This document shows positions 1 to 8,278 of a DNA stretch of 47,581 nt, piece by piece (position 1 is the stretch's first letter; every line of letters starts with the position of its first letter). This DNA is from Prochlorococcus sp. AG-402-N10 (GTDB taxonomy: Bacteria > Cyanobacteriota > Cyanobacteriia > PCC-6307 > Cyanobiaceae). The translations under genes were made by a program, and so were the position numbers. The stretch spans positions 1 to 47,581 of the forward strand of contig QCIU01000012.1 of NCBI GenBank assembly GCA_003216465.1, read 5' to 3'. The notes under the pieces were generated by a model. The model saw only the letters and a list, made by a program, of their open reading frames with translations. It did not search any database and had not been told where the DNA came from.

Positions 1-50
1 CATATATTCTCTAATACTTTTACCTAAAAAACACAAAATTGTTAAAGGTC

Positions 51-386
51 TTAAGAGTTGTTTACTTCTAATTTATTTAACATCCTTATAAATCCAAACA
101 AAATAACAAAGTCACTCAATGTTAAGAAGAATTCAGCTGAACCATGCAAAAAATCAACTTCAACAAGGGTTTTATCGTAGAAATTTAAGGAGAAGATAGA
201 AACCACAATGGTTATGAATACGAATAAAACTGTTAATGAAAAACCTATCTTTACAAATTTATTTACAGAATTTATTTTATATAAATAAAACAAAAAGATT
301 GCATATGGGAATATAGATGCAGCGAACAATGCTGTATTGTCAATTAAACCTAATTTTTCAATAAATTCTATAAATAAATTATTCAC
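51..386 (-). CDS. DUF3593 family small membrane protein
   Basis: Protein of 111 residues that I recognise as DUF3593, a family found in cyanobacteria and plastid-bearing lineages with no established function. Three hydrophobic segments are visible (about residues 18-37, 45-68 and 83-102), so it should be an integral membrane protein. The opening around residues 15-32 (DNTALFAASIFPYAIFLFYL) is the family's typical start. Its ATG overlaps the end of the DUF2499 gene by 8 bp, which suggests translational coupling. It is the last visible gene of the minus-strand run that begins at the ferredoxin gene. Family assignment is from memory of the pattern; function is unknown. Confidence 0.8.
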   Translation of the reverse strand: MNNLFIEFIEKLGLIDNTALFAASIFPYAIFLFYLYKINSVNKFVKIGFSLTVLFVFITIVVSIFSLNFYDKTLVEVDFLHGSAEFFLTLSDFVILFGFIRMLNKLEVNNS

Positions 387-681
387 AAGTATCTTTCATT
401 TTAAAAATAGTGAATGATGCTAGAGCTAATGTTGAATTTCCAATAAATGTAAATATCCCTTGAAGTGTTACTAATCCATATAATACATCTTGATTATCAT
501 AGATATGCCAAGTTATAGCGCACATAGCTCCTATTAAGTTTGGGACCATAGCTATGCTTAACCAAAAAAATAAATTAAATTTTTTATATGTAGAAATTTT
601 GTATATGACAAAGATAGCAAATATCCATTCAATGACTGAAGAGATGTGTATTAACCAAGTTCCAAATGATAGTTCGTGCAA
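379..681 (-). CDS. DUF2499 (Ycf49-like) membrane protein
   Basis: Protein of 100 residues matching the DUF2499 or Ycf49-like family of cyanobacteria and algal plastids. Diagnostic blocks are FGTWLIHISSVIEWI near the N-terminus, MVPNLIGAMCAITWHIYDN in the middle and LQGIFTFIGNSTLALASF near the end. It has three predicted membrane segments, and the histidines at the membrane edges are typical of the family. The gene lies 3 bp after the peroxiredoxin gene and overlaps the DUF3593 gene by 8 bp, so it is probably co-transcribed with both. The biochemical role is not established; context suggests a membrane function in a photosynthetic cell. Confidence 0.85.
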   Translation of the reverse strand: MHELSFGTWLIHISSVIEWIFAIFVIYKISTYKKFNLFFWLSIAMVPNLIGAMCAITWHIYDNQDVLYGLVTLQGIFTFIGNSTLALASFTIFKMKDTCE

Positions 682-684
682 AAT

Positions 685-1221
685 TTATATCTTTTTCTTT
701 AGTTCGTTAAGAACTTCTTTGGCATGATTTATAGGCAAAACACTTATCCATCTATAAGAAATTTTCCCCTCAGGAGAAATCAAGAAAGTATTTCTATCTG
801 AAAATGGAGGAATCCAAGAACCATATTTATCGCTAATAATTCCTTCAGGATCAGATAATAAAGTGTAGTTTATAGATTTCTCGCTGCAGAAATTTTCATG
901 AGAATCTTGATTATCAGCACTAATGCCAACAATTTCAGCATTATATTTTGAAAAATCTTTTTTTAATTCTGAAAAACCTTTAGCTTCAAGAGTGCAACCT
1001 GCTGTAAAGTCCTTTGGATAAAAATACATAACAAGCCACTTACCTTGAAAATCACTTAATTCCCAAATTTTTTTTGTATTTATGTTTTTATTAATACCTT
1101 CTAAATGAAAGTTTGGAGCCATATCCCCAATTTCAGGCGCAAAATCATAAGCTAATGCTGGATTATAGTTAAATAAGAGAATAAAGGGTATTAATATGCT
1201 TACAACTAAATTTCTCATCAA
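685..1221 (-). CDS. PrxQ/BCP-type peroxiredoxin with signal peptide
   Basis: Thioredoxin-fold peroxiredoxin of the bacterioferritin-comigratory/PrxQ type, which reduces peroxides using a cysteine thiol. The N-terminus (hydrophobic residues 5-18, then an Ala-x-Ala-like site near residue 24) looks like a signal peptide, so the enzyme is probably exported to the lumen or periplasm. The peroxidatic motif YPKDFTAGC places the active cysteine at residue 76. The resolving cysteine often found five residues later is a lysine here; the only other mature-region cysteine is Cys112, which could serve instead. The gene sits 2 bp after rpmB and 3 bp before the DUF2499 gene. Start could be Met1 or Met2. Confidence 0.88.
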   Translation of the reverse strand: MMRNLVVSILIPFILLFNYNPALAYDFAPEIGDMAPNFHLEGINKNINTKKIWELSDFQGKWLVMYFYPKDFTAGCTLEAKGFSELKKDFSKYNAEIVGISADNQDSHENFCSEKSINYTLLSDPEGIISDKYGSWIPPFSDRNTFLISPEGKISYRWISVLPINHAKEVLNELKKKI

Positions 1222-1223
1222 AT

Positions 1224-1460
1224 TTAGAATTTATTTAAATCGACTCCATTTGATTTAGCAAATTTATCTAAACCTATTTTTTGTATAGATTTTATTGCTT
1301 TAGTACTAATTTTTATATTTACCCATTTATTGCCTTCTTCCCACCAAAGTCTCCTTTTTTGGAGATTAACTTGCTGCAATTTTTTTGTACGAATATGTGA
1401 GTGACTCACGGCCATACCGTTATTAGCTTTTGCACCAGTCAGTTCGCAAACTCTTGACAT
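1224..1460 (-). CDS. rpmB: 50S ribosomal protein L28
   Basis: Small basic protein of 78 residues with the L28 signature: [21 protein letters not shown] at the start and the [20 protein letters not shown] block in the middle. L28 binds the large ribosomal subunit. Length fits cyanobacterial L28. It lies 38 bp downstream of htpG and 2 bp upstream of the peroxiredoxin gene on the same strand, so it probably heads, or is embedded in, a minus-strand transcript with them. Confidence 0.97.
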   Translation of the reverse strand: MSRVCELTGAKANNGMAVSHSHIRTKKLQQVNLQKRRLWWEEGNKWVNIKISTKAIKSIQKIGLDKFAKSNGVDLNKF

Positions 1461-1498
1461 ATTTTTTGAATTATTTATTTAAAATTTTAACACACGGC

Positions 1499-3403
1499 TC
1501 AATTTGTTGAATTAAGCAATTCTGAAATCAATTCAGCATTATTATTTTGTAAATTAATGATCTGTTCTTGATCTAATCCACCAACAGATAGTTTAGCCAT
1601 ATCGTATACATGATTAGCAATTTTAGATGCCAATGGATTTTCAATAGGATCTTTTTTATCAATAATTATTTTATTGCCTGTAATTTTATTAAGACCAACA
1701 ATAAGTGGATGTTCTTTGTTAATTAAGAGTACATGATATTCAGGTAAGCCAGGCATTTTTTGTTCCATGTACGCACCCATATCATTAATTCTTCTCATTT
1801 GTTCTGGAAGCAAGATCATGGCAGGTGGAGCACCTTTACTTGAAAGTGACTGCACTTTAACTGTCACTTTCTCATTATTAAGTGCTTTAACTATCGTATC
1901 TCTAAGATTTTCTGTATTTGATTTGCCGTCCTTATCTACAATTTCTTTAGATTCCTTATCTTCTAGTTCATTTATTTCTGAATCAACTCTTTGGAATTGA
2001 TAATCTTCTTTTTTACTTTCTAACCATGGAAGAAATTGTGCATCTATTAAGGGATCTGATTTTATAACTTCTTTGTTATCAGATAAACAGATATTTAATG
2101 CGCTTGATTGAGCAATCAAATCAGAACAGTAAACTATTTTTTTAGAATCAATTATCTTATTTCGTTCTTTGTAATTGGTGAGTGTTGTGAAATATTTATC
2201 ATTAGATTTGATAAGTGATTTGTTTTCAATATCTTTACTTACGTCTTTTTCTGAATTTATGATTGTTTCGAAAATTATACTTTCATGGACTAAATCAGAA
2301 AATTTCTCATCTTCAATAGCACCAATTTTAATAAAAGCAGAGATTGAATCCCAAATTTCTGCATAAAATTCTGGAGAATTTTTTATTAAATCCTTAAGTT
2401 TATTAGCGATTTTTTTTGAAATAAATGATGATATGGATCTTACTTTTCTATCTGTTTGTAATGCGCTTCTACTAACATTTAGTGGTATATCTGTAGAGTC
2501 TATTACTCCTCTTAGGGGCAAAAGGTATTTTGGTACTATCTCTTTAATTGAATCGCTTACGAATACTTGATTACAAAATAGTTTAATTTCTCCCTTTTCC
2601 CAATCAGCTCTACCAGACAACTTAGGAAAATACAATATCCCTTGTATGTCATATGGATAATCTGTATTTAGATGAATCCATAACAGTGGATCTCCCTGAA
2701 AAGGATAAAGGTATTTATATAAATCAATATAATCATCATCTTTTAATTCACTAGGTTGTTTTCTCCAAGGAGGATTCTTCTTATTTATTGCCTCACCTTC
2801 TAATAAGACATCTATTGGCATAAAGTCACAATATTTTTTTATTAATGATTTAATCCTCTCAGGTTCAATAAACTCCTTTTCTTCTTCAAGTAGGTGAAGT
2901 ACCACATCTGTACCAATTGTCTCTCTTTCTGAAGCCTCTAAAGTGAAATTTGGCGATCCATCACAAGACCATTTGAAAGCTTTTGATTCTCCAATTGCTG
3001 ATTTAGTTAATATATCAACTCTATCTGCAACCATGAAACTTGAATAAAAACCAAGTCCAAAATGACCTATAAATTCATCATTATCTTTTTTGTATTTTGT
3101 TAGGAATTCTTCTGCGCTCGAGAATGCTACTTGGTTTATGTACTTCTTAATTTCTTCATCATTCATTCCAATTCCATTATCAGAAATTGTAAGGGTATTT
3201 TTTTTACGGTCAATAGATATTTTTACTTGAGCTTCTTCAGTATTTTCGCAGTCGCCAGCAATAGAGGCCATTCTTCGTTTACTTATTGCGTCAACACCGT
3301 TACTAACAAGTTCTCTTAAAAAGATTTCATGGTCAGAATAAACTGCCTTTTTAATAATTGGGAAAATATTTTCGGTATTAATACGAATTTCGCCTTTTTC
3401 CAT
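1499..3403 (-). CDS. htpG: HSP90-family chaperone HtpG
   Basis: ATP-dependent HSP90 chaperone of 634 residues, full length for the bacterial family. The GHKL ATPase domain is at the N-terminus: FLRELVSNGVDAI near residue 28, DNGIGM at 75-80 and the lid motif GHFGLGFYSSFMV near 113. The middle domain contains SRSALQ (around residue 314), the region of the catalytic arginine. The C-terminal dimerisation domain is present but divergent. An inverted repeat lies 67-80 bp upstream of the ATG and may be regulatory. The next upstream gene, hisZ, ends 118 bp away, so htpG probably has its own promoter. Confidence 0.97.
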   Translation of the reverse strand: MEKGEIRINTENIFPIIKKAVYSDHEIFLRELVSNGVDAISKRRMASIAGDCENTEEAQVKISIDRKKNTLTISDNGIGMNDEEIKKYINQVAFSSAEEFLTKYKKDNDEFIGHFGLGFYSSFMVADRVDILTKSAIGESKAFKWSCDGSPNFTLEASERETIGTDVVLHLLEEEKEFIEPERIKSLIKKYCDFMPIDVLLEGEAINKKNPPWRKQPSELKDDDYIDLYKYLYPFQGDPLLWIHLNTDYPYDIQGILYFPKLSGRADWEKGEIKLFCNQVFVSDSIKEIVPKYLLPLRGVIDSTDIPLNVSRSALQTDRKVRSISSFISKKIANKLKDLIKNSPEFYAEIWDSISAFIKIGAIEDEKFSDLVHESIIFETIINSEKDVSKDIENKSLIKSNDKYFTTLTNYKERNKIIDSKKIVYCSDLIAQSSALNICLSDNKEVIKSDPLIDAQFLPWLESKKEDYQFQRVDSEINELEDKESKEIVDKDGKSNTENLRDTIVKALNNEKVTVKVQSLSSKGAPPAMILLPEQMRRINDMGAYMEQKMPGLPEYHVLLINKEHPLIVGLNKITGNKIIIDKKDPIENPLASKIANHVYDMAKLSVGGLDQEQIINLQNNNAELISELLNSTN

Positions 3404-3469
3404 TTAAAAAAAATCAAACAAATTAAATCCTATTTCCTAAAAACTAGTTAATCAAGTTTTATTAGGAGT

Positions 3470-3483
3470 ATTGTCCGAACAAT
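3470..3483. promoter_or_regulatory. Inverted repeat in the htpG promoter region
   Basis: The sequence ATTGT-CCGA-ACAAT forms a 5-bp inverted repeat with a 4-bp centre. On the minus strand a possible -35 element (TTGATA) lies just upstream and a TAATAA element just downstream, so the repeat would sit between promoter elements, where an operator is expected. The 20-bp spacing of those elements is not ideal. Regulator unknown; this is inference from position. Confidence 0.35.
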
Positions 3484-3521
3484 GTATCAATTTAAAAACT
3501 TAATTAAACTTTAAAAAGGTT

Positions 3522-4688
3522 TTATTTAACCCACAAAATCTCACTACAATTATTTTCATTCATTATTTGATTGGCTTTAGCTAAGTCATCACATGGATTT
3601 AAATGTAAGACGGCAATATTCCCTCTTTTCTGTTGTTCCTTTTGTTCATTCATACCTTTTTCTAACAAATAAGAATCTTTAAATATTAGTAAAATCTTTT
3701 TTTTATCTATTTTTTCTTCCCTAATTAAATTTCTTAAAATGTCTATTGAAATTGTAAATCCAATCCCATTTAAATTTTTTTCATTAGGACTAAAGAATCT
3801 TACTAATTCATCATATCTTCCACCTTTTGCTATCACATTTTTATTTTTACCATCATCCCCTATTAGTTGAAAAACAATACCTTCGTATAAATTCAAGTGA
3901 GGTTGAAAAGTCGGATCAAGTTGTAATTTAACACCGTAATTATTCGAAATTTTTGATAATGTTTCAAATAAAAAATTTAGGTCATCTAAAGTTTTACTAG
4001 CACCATATATACTTTTCAATTTTTTTAATATTGTAATAGGTTCTCCTCTTGTGAATAATAAATCTTTAAGAATATACTTATCATCTTCATCAATTTCTAA
4101 TTTAGATAATTTAACTTGATCAAAGGTAACCAGACTTTTCTTAATTTCTTCATAATTATTATTCTTATATTTAAACAAGATTAAGTCCATTATTTTTGTT
4201 GTGCTAACTAGTAGACATAAATTACAACCATTCTTCAAATTAATATTATCTATTGCATCAAACAATATATTAATAACTTCAATTTCTGGGTATTTTGTAT
4301 CATACCCAATTAATTCAATTCCACTTTGTAGCTTCTCTTGCAGCTTAAATGTATTTTTATTATTTTGTTTCTTATTAAAGACTATTCCATTAGTGAATAG
4401 TCTTATGGGTCTTTTCTTATTTATTAATCTAGTAGATGACAACTTGACAATAGATGTTGTCATTTCTGGTCTAAGACATAATGAATTATTACTTACTATT
4501 CCAACAACCTCATTTTCTTCAATAACACCTCGACCTTTTATCGTTTCTAAAGTGTTTATAAATGAAGGTGAGACTTCTTCATAACCCCATATTTTATAAA
4601 TATTATTTAAATTACTTATAATATTAGAGTTATTCCTTACATCTACTAAATTAATTTCCTTTATATCAGTCATTTTAATATTAAACAA
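3522..4688 (-). CDS. hisZ: ATP phosphoribosyltransferase regulatory subunit HisZ
   Basis: HisRS-like protein of 388 residues lacking tRNA-ligase ability. In organisms with a short HisG, HisZ pairs with it in the first step of histidine synthesis. Class II synthetase-like motifs are visible: LRPEMTTSIVKL near residue 72 and AKGGRYDELV near residue 290. There is no C-terminal anticodon-binding domain of the HisRS type, which separates it from hisS. It begins 3 bp after the inositol monophosphatase gene, so the two are probably co-transcribed. HisG is not in this window. The low sequence conservation typical of HisZ leaves a small chance that this is another HisRS paralogue. Confidence 0.88.
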   Translation of the reverse strand: MFNIKMTDIKEINLVDVRNNSNIISNLNNIYKIWGYEEVSPSFINTLETIKGRGVIEENEVVGIVSNNSLCLRPEMTTSIVKLSSTRLINKKRPIRLFTNGIVFNKKQNNKNTFKLQEKLQSGIELIGYDTKYPEIEVINILFDAIDNINLKNGCNLCLLVSTTKIMDLILFKYKNNNYEEIKKSLVTFDQVKLSKLEIDEDDKYILKDLLFTRGEPITILKKLKSIYGASKTLDDLNFLFETLSKISNNYGVKLQLDPTFQPHLNLYEGIVFQLIGDDGKNKNVIAKGGRYDELVRFFSPNEKNLNGIGFTISIDILRNLIREEKIDKKKILLIFKDSYLLEKGMNEQKEQQKRGNIAVLHLNPCDDLAKANQIMNENNCSEILWVK

Positions 4689-4691
4689 TTT

Positions 4692-5540
4692 TTAGGTATA
4701 AAGATTTTTTTTTAATGGAGAAACCTTATTTAGTTCTTTTTTTAATTCATCCTTAAGGCTGGGGGAGCATGCAAGAATTCTTCCAGAACTTAAATTAAAT
4801 TCGCCTGATGGATAATCCGAAATAATTCCACCCGCTTCTTTAACAATAATAGCACCGGCGGCTAAGTCCCATATCTCTAATCCCCTTTCCCAATAACCAT
4901 CCACTTTTCCTGCCGCAACAAATGCAAGATCAACTGCTGCTGCTCCTCCTCTTCTAACGCCTCTAGTTTTATGAGTTAGGTAACAAAATTCTGCATAATT
5001 ATTATCCTCTGTCTCAAACCTGTCATAAGAAAAACCAGTAACAAGTAAACTATTAGAAAGATTTTGAGGAGTCGATACTTTAAGTTTAATATCATTGCAG
5101 AAGGAACCTACACCTATACAGGCTGAATATAGTTCATTTAAATATGGTACTGATATAGCTCCTATAATTGGCTTATTTTTGTATACAAGACCAATAGAAG
5201 TTCCAAAAAAAGGGTATCCATGGGAATAATTTGTTGTGCCGTCTAATGGATCGATACACCATGTTAAATCTGAGGATTTGTTTAATTTCCCAGACTCCTC
5301 TGCATTGATCGATATGTTTGGTGTTTCATCTATTAAATATTCTTTTATTTTATTTTCAACTTCCAAATCAACATTGGTTACAAGATCTCCTTTTCTGCCT
5401 TTAGATGATATTGTCTGAATTTTATTATAGTTATTTTTAAGGATATCATTACCAATCTGGGCAGAGTTTTTAGCAATTTCATATAACTTTGGTAAATTAA
5501 AATTTTTTGTTGACTCTTCTATACTGCTTGATTCAAACAT
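4692..5540 (-). CDS. Inositol monophosphatase family protein
   Basis: Magnesium-dependent phosphatase of 282 residues in the IMPase/SuhB superfamily. Metal-binding motifs are complete: AEESG at residues 80-84, the WCIDPLDGTTNYSHG block starting near 94 (Asp97, Asp100), and EIWDLAAGA near 222 supplying the third aspartate. Substrate cannot be told from sequence: inositol phosphate, histidinol phosphate and others are used by this family. The neighbouring hisZ, only 3 bp away, makes histidinol-phosphate phosphatase a possibility worth noting but not shown. Confidence 0.9.
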   Translation of the reverse strand: MFESSSIEESTKNFNLPKLYEIAKNSAQIGNDILKNNYNKIQTISSKGRKGDLVTNVDLEVENKIKEYLIDETPNISINAEESGKLNKSSDLTWCIDPLDGTTNYSHGYPFFGTSIGLVYKNKPIIGAISVPYLNELYSACIGVGSFCNDIKLKVSTPQNLSNSLLVTGFSYDRFETEDNNYAEFCYLTHKTRGVRRGGAAAVDLAFVAAGKVDGYWERGLEIWDLAAGAIIVKEAGGIISDYPSGEFNLSSGRILACSPSLKDELKKELNKVSPLKKNLYT

Positions 5541-5545
5541 TTTAG

Positions 5546-5920
5546 TTAATCCTCCTCAAATTCCCATGGCGGAGCAACTCTTGTATTTCCTTTACCAAAA
5601 TATTTACCAAATTGCAATTCATAAACTTCGTCATCATAAGTAGTTTCTACTACAAGATCCTCAGTCGCTTTTGCGACACAAAGAAGAGCATAACCCTTAT
5701 CTTTTAAAGCTTGAGATACCCCCATTGCTTCTGGTTGGTTTAATTTACCTGAAGTAATTTTTACTGCACAGCTTGTACAACAACCATTCCTACATGAAAA
5801 AGGAAGTTTAAAACCTTTTCTTTCAAATTCTTTTAGAATATATTGATTACTACTAACTTCTTCCTGGTATGTTTTTCCAGTTTCAACATTTTTTATGGTA
5901 ACTTTAAAAGTCTTATTCAA
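5546..5920 (-). CDS. Plant-type [2Fe-2S] ferredoxin, FdC2-like
   Basis: Ferredoxin of 124 residues with the [2Fe-2S] cysteines at 43, 48, 51 and 81 (CRNGCCTSC plus the later LLC). It differs from photosynthetic PetF by an extra cysteine at 47 and by a C-terminal extension that includes DDEVYELQFGKYFGKG. The QPEAMGVSQALKDKGYALLC stretch and the extension match what I know of the FdC2 family shared by plants and cyanobacteria. It would carry electrons to a specialised, not firmly established acceptor. It lies 5 bp upstream of the inositol monophosphatase gene and heads the minus-strand run. Confidence 0.87.
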   Translation of the reverse strand: MNKTFKVTIKNVETGKTYQEEVSSNQYILKEFERKGFKLPFSCRNGCCTSCAVKITSGKLNQPEAMGVSQALKDKGYALLCVAKATEDLVVETTYDDEVYELQFGKYFGKGNTRVAPPWEFEED

Positions 5921-5969
5921 TTAACGTTCCTCAAAATTAGTGTTCTAAAAGGGTAAAATGGTATTGAAA

Positions 5970-6056
5970 GGAGAGGTGGCCGAGTGGTTGAAGGCGCAGC
6001 ACTGGAAATGCTGTATAGAGGCAACTTTATCGAGGGTTCGAATCCCTCTCTCTCCG
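5970..6056 (+). tRNA. tRNA-Ser(GGA)
   Basis: An 87-nt cloverleaf with a long variable arm, as expected for serine. The acceptor stem GGAGAGG pairs with TCTCTCC at 6049-6055, with one G-U pair. The anticodon stem is CAGCA/TGCTG around the loop CTGGAAA, giving anticodon GGA at 6004-6006. The T arm is GAGGG-TTCGAAT-CCCTC. The discriminator is G6056 and no CCA is encoded. Confidence 0.97.
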
Positions 6057-6274
6057 TATAATTTAATTAATTGCAGTATATACTATAAAATAATATTTAT
6101 TATTTATTACCAATTTAAAAAATTTTTTAAAGTGGTTGATTAAGAATAGAATTTAGTTTATTTGATTAAATTAAGTTGAAATTATAAGATTTCTATTATT
6201 ATATATACATATTAGAGAAATTTAATTGATTAAATTATTGGTTAAAGATAACTTTTAATTAATCAACTAATACT

Positions 6275-8278
6275 ATGGGGCAAATAGTTGGAATTGATTT
6301 AGGTACCACGAACTCTGTTGTTGGAGTTGTAGAAGCCGGTCGCCCCATTGTCATTGCAAATTCTGAAGGAACAAGGACAACTCCCTCAATAGTAGGTTTT
6401 ACTAAAGACTCAGAAATTGTGATTGGTGATCAAGCTAGGAGACAGTTGGTGTTAAATCCCAAGAATACTTTCTATAACTTAAAAAGATTTGTAGGAAGAC
6501 AGTGGGATGAACTTGACGATATCAGTATTTCTGTTCCATACAATGTTAAATCTAATGATAGTGGCAGTGTTAGGGTTCTTAGTCCTTTTACTGAACGAGA
6601 ATATGCACCTGAAGAACTCATAAGTTCGATAATTCGTAAATTAGTTAATGATGCAGAAACATATTTAGGAGATACTATTGATTCTGCGGTTATTACTGTT
6701 CCCGCATATTTTAATGAATCTCAAAGACAAGCCACCAAAGATTCGGCAGTGTTAGCTGGAATTAAAGTTGATAGAATTCTAAATGAACCTACTGCAGCAG
6801 CATTAGCATATGGTTTTGAAAAAAGTTCTTCAAATAATGTATTAGTTTTTGATCTAGGTGGTGGAACTTTTGATGTTTCGCTTTTGAAGATTTCTAATGG
6901 CGTATTTGATGTTAAAGCCACATGCGGCGATACTCAATTAGGCGGCAATAACTTTGATTCCAAAATAGTTGATTGGCTTGCTGAAAAATTTCTTATGAAA
7001 TACAAAATTGACCTAAGACGAGATCGTCAGGCTCTCCAAAGACTTACTGAAGCTGCAGAAAAAGCCAAATGTGAACTATCAGGGTTACAAAAAACTAAAA
7101 TATCTTTGCCTTTTATTACTACTAGCGATGAAGGTCCATTACATATAGAAGAGGAATTCGATAGGAAATTGTTTGAATCACTCTCTCAAGATTTATTAGA
7201 CAGATTGTTCGAACCTGTACAGATTGCATTGGAAGATTCTGGTTGGGATGCTGAGGAGATTGATGAAGTCGTTCTTGTCGGAGGAAGTACACGAATTCCT
7301 ATGGTGCAACAACTAGTTAAAACTCTTGTACCTAAAGATCCTTGTCAATCTGTAAATCCTGATGAAGTTGTAGCTATTGGCGCTGCTATACAATCAGGAA
7401 TTATAAGCGGGGATTTACGTGATTTACTATTAAATGATGTAACTCCTTTATCACTAGGATTAGAAACTATTGGAGGACTTATGAAAGTTCTGATCCCTAG
7501 AAATACACCAATCCCTGTTAGGCAATCAGATGTATTTAGTACTTCCGAATCTAATCAGTCATCAGTTGTTGTACAAGTAAGGCAAGGAGAAAGACCCTTA
7601 GCATCTGAAAATAAATCATTAGGAAAATTTAGATTATCTGGCATACCTCCAGCCCCTAGAGGAATCCCGCAAGTACAAGTAGCATTTGATATCGATGCTA
7701 ATGGATTGTTAGAAGTCAGTGCTACAGATAGAACTACAGGTAGAAAACAAACCGTTAGTATTTCTGGGGGATCGAATCTAAATGAACAAGAAATTAATAA
7801 AATAATTGCAGAGGCTAAGTCAAAAGCAACAGAGGATAGAAAAAAAAGATCAGTAATTGACAGAAAAAATAATGCTTTGACTCTAATTGCTCAAGCTGAA
7901 AGAAGACTTAGAGATGCATCATTAGAATTTGGTCCATACGGAGCTGAAAGACAACAAAGAGCTGTTGAATTAGCTATTCAAGATGTTGAAGAGTTTATAG
8001 ATGATGACGATCCTCGAGAATTAGAAATATCTGTTAGTGCTTTACAAGAAGCTTTATTTGGATTAAATAGGCGATTTGCAGCAGAAAAAAAGATTGAAAA
8101 TAATCCGTTACAAGGCATTAAAAATACTTTTGGTTCTATAAAAGATGAATTATTTTCAGACGATTATTGGGATGATGATGATGATCCTTGGGATAATCAA
8201 ATGAATAGTAATTATAGAAATTCGAGGTATGGTAATTCTAGGAATGAAGACCCATGGGACAATGACTACTTCCTCTAA
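6275..8278 (+). CDS. dnaK: HSP70 chaperone DnaK (DnaK1-like) with acidic C-terminal tail
   Basis: HSP70 chaperone of 667 residues. ATPase motifs are IDLGTTNSV at the N-terminus, VFDLGGGTFDVSLL near residue 191 and VVLVGGSTRIP near 332. The substrate-binding domain follows. The C-terminus is unusual: a run rich in Asp, Trp, Asn and Arg, with DPWDN appearing twice (about residues 640-667), in place of a conventional EEVD-like or DnaK tail. This matches my memory of cyanobacterial DnaK1 paralogues. The dnaJ start overlaps its end by 17 bp, arguing for translational coupling of chaperone and co-chaperone. The 218-bp upstream region shows no CIRCE element. Confidence 0.96.
   Translation: MGQIVGIDLGTTNSVVGVVEAGRPIVIANSEGTRTTPSIVGFTKDSEIVIGDQARRQLVLNPKNTFYNLKRFVGRQWDELDDISISVPYNVKSNDSGSVRVLSPFTEREYAPEELISSIIRKLVNDAETYLGDTIDSAVITVPAYFNESQRQATKDSAVLAGIKVDRILNEPTAAALAYGFEKSSSNNVLVFDLGGGTFDVSLLKISNGVFDVKATCGDTQLGGNNFDSKIVDWLAEKFLMKYKIDLRRDRQALQRLTEAAEKAKCELSGLQKTKISLPFITTSDEGPLHIEEEFDRKLFESLSQDLLDRLFEPVQIALEDSGWDAEEIDEVVLVGGSTRIPMVQQLVKTLVPKDPCQSVNPDEVVAIGAAIQSGIISGDLRDLLLNDVTPLSLGLETIGGLMKVLIPRNTPIPVRQSDVFSTSESNQSSVVVQVRQGERPLASENKSLGKFRLSGIPPAPRGIPQVQVAFDIDANGLLEVSATDRTTGRKQTVSISGGSNLNEQEINKIIAEAKSKATEDRKKRSVIDRKNNALTLIAQAERRLRDASLEFGPYGAERQQRAVELAIQDVEEFIDDDDPRELEISVSALQEALFGLNRRFAAEKKIENNPLQGIKNTFGSIKDELFSDDYWDDDDDPWDNQMNSNYRNSRYGNSRNEDPWDNDYFL

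Noticed and set aside
4201-4584. A 127-codon plus-strand open frame inside hisZ
   Set aside because: Antisense to a clear gene; no recognisable protein feature.
5958-6143. A 61-codon plus-strand open frame
   Set aside because: It covers the whole tRNA-Ser gene; its protein looks like a translated tRNA and matches nothing.
6057-6274. Possible CIRCE heat-shock operator before dnaK
   Set aside because: No TTAGCACTC/GAGTGCTAA dyad is present in the 218-bp region.
8229-8261. Earlier ATG for dnaJ
   Set aside because: The 11 added residues are unlike the J-domain start and deepen the overlap with dnaK; ATG at 8262 fits better.
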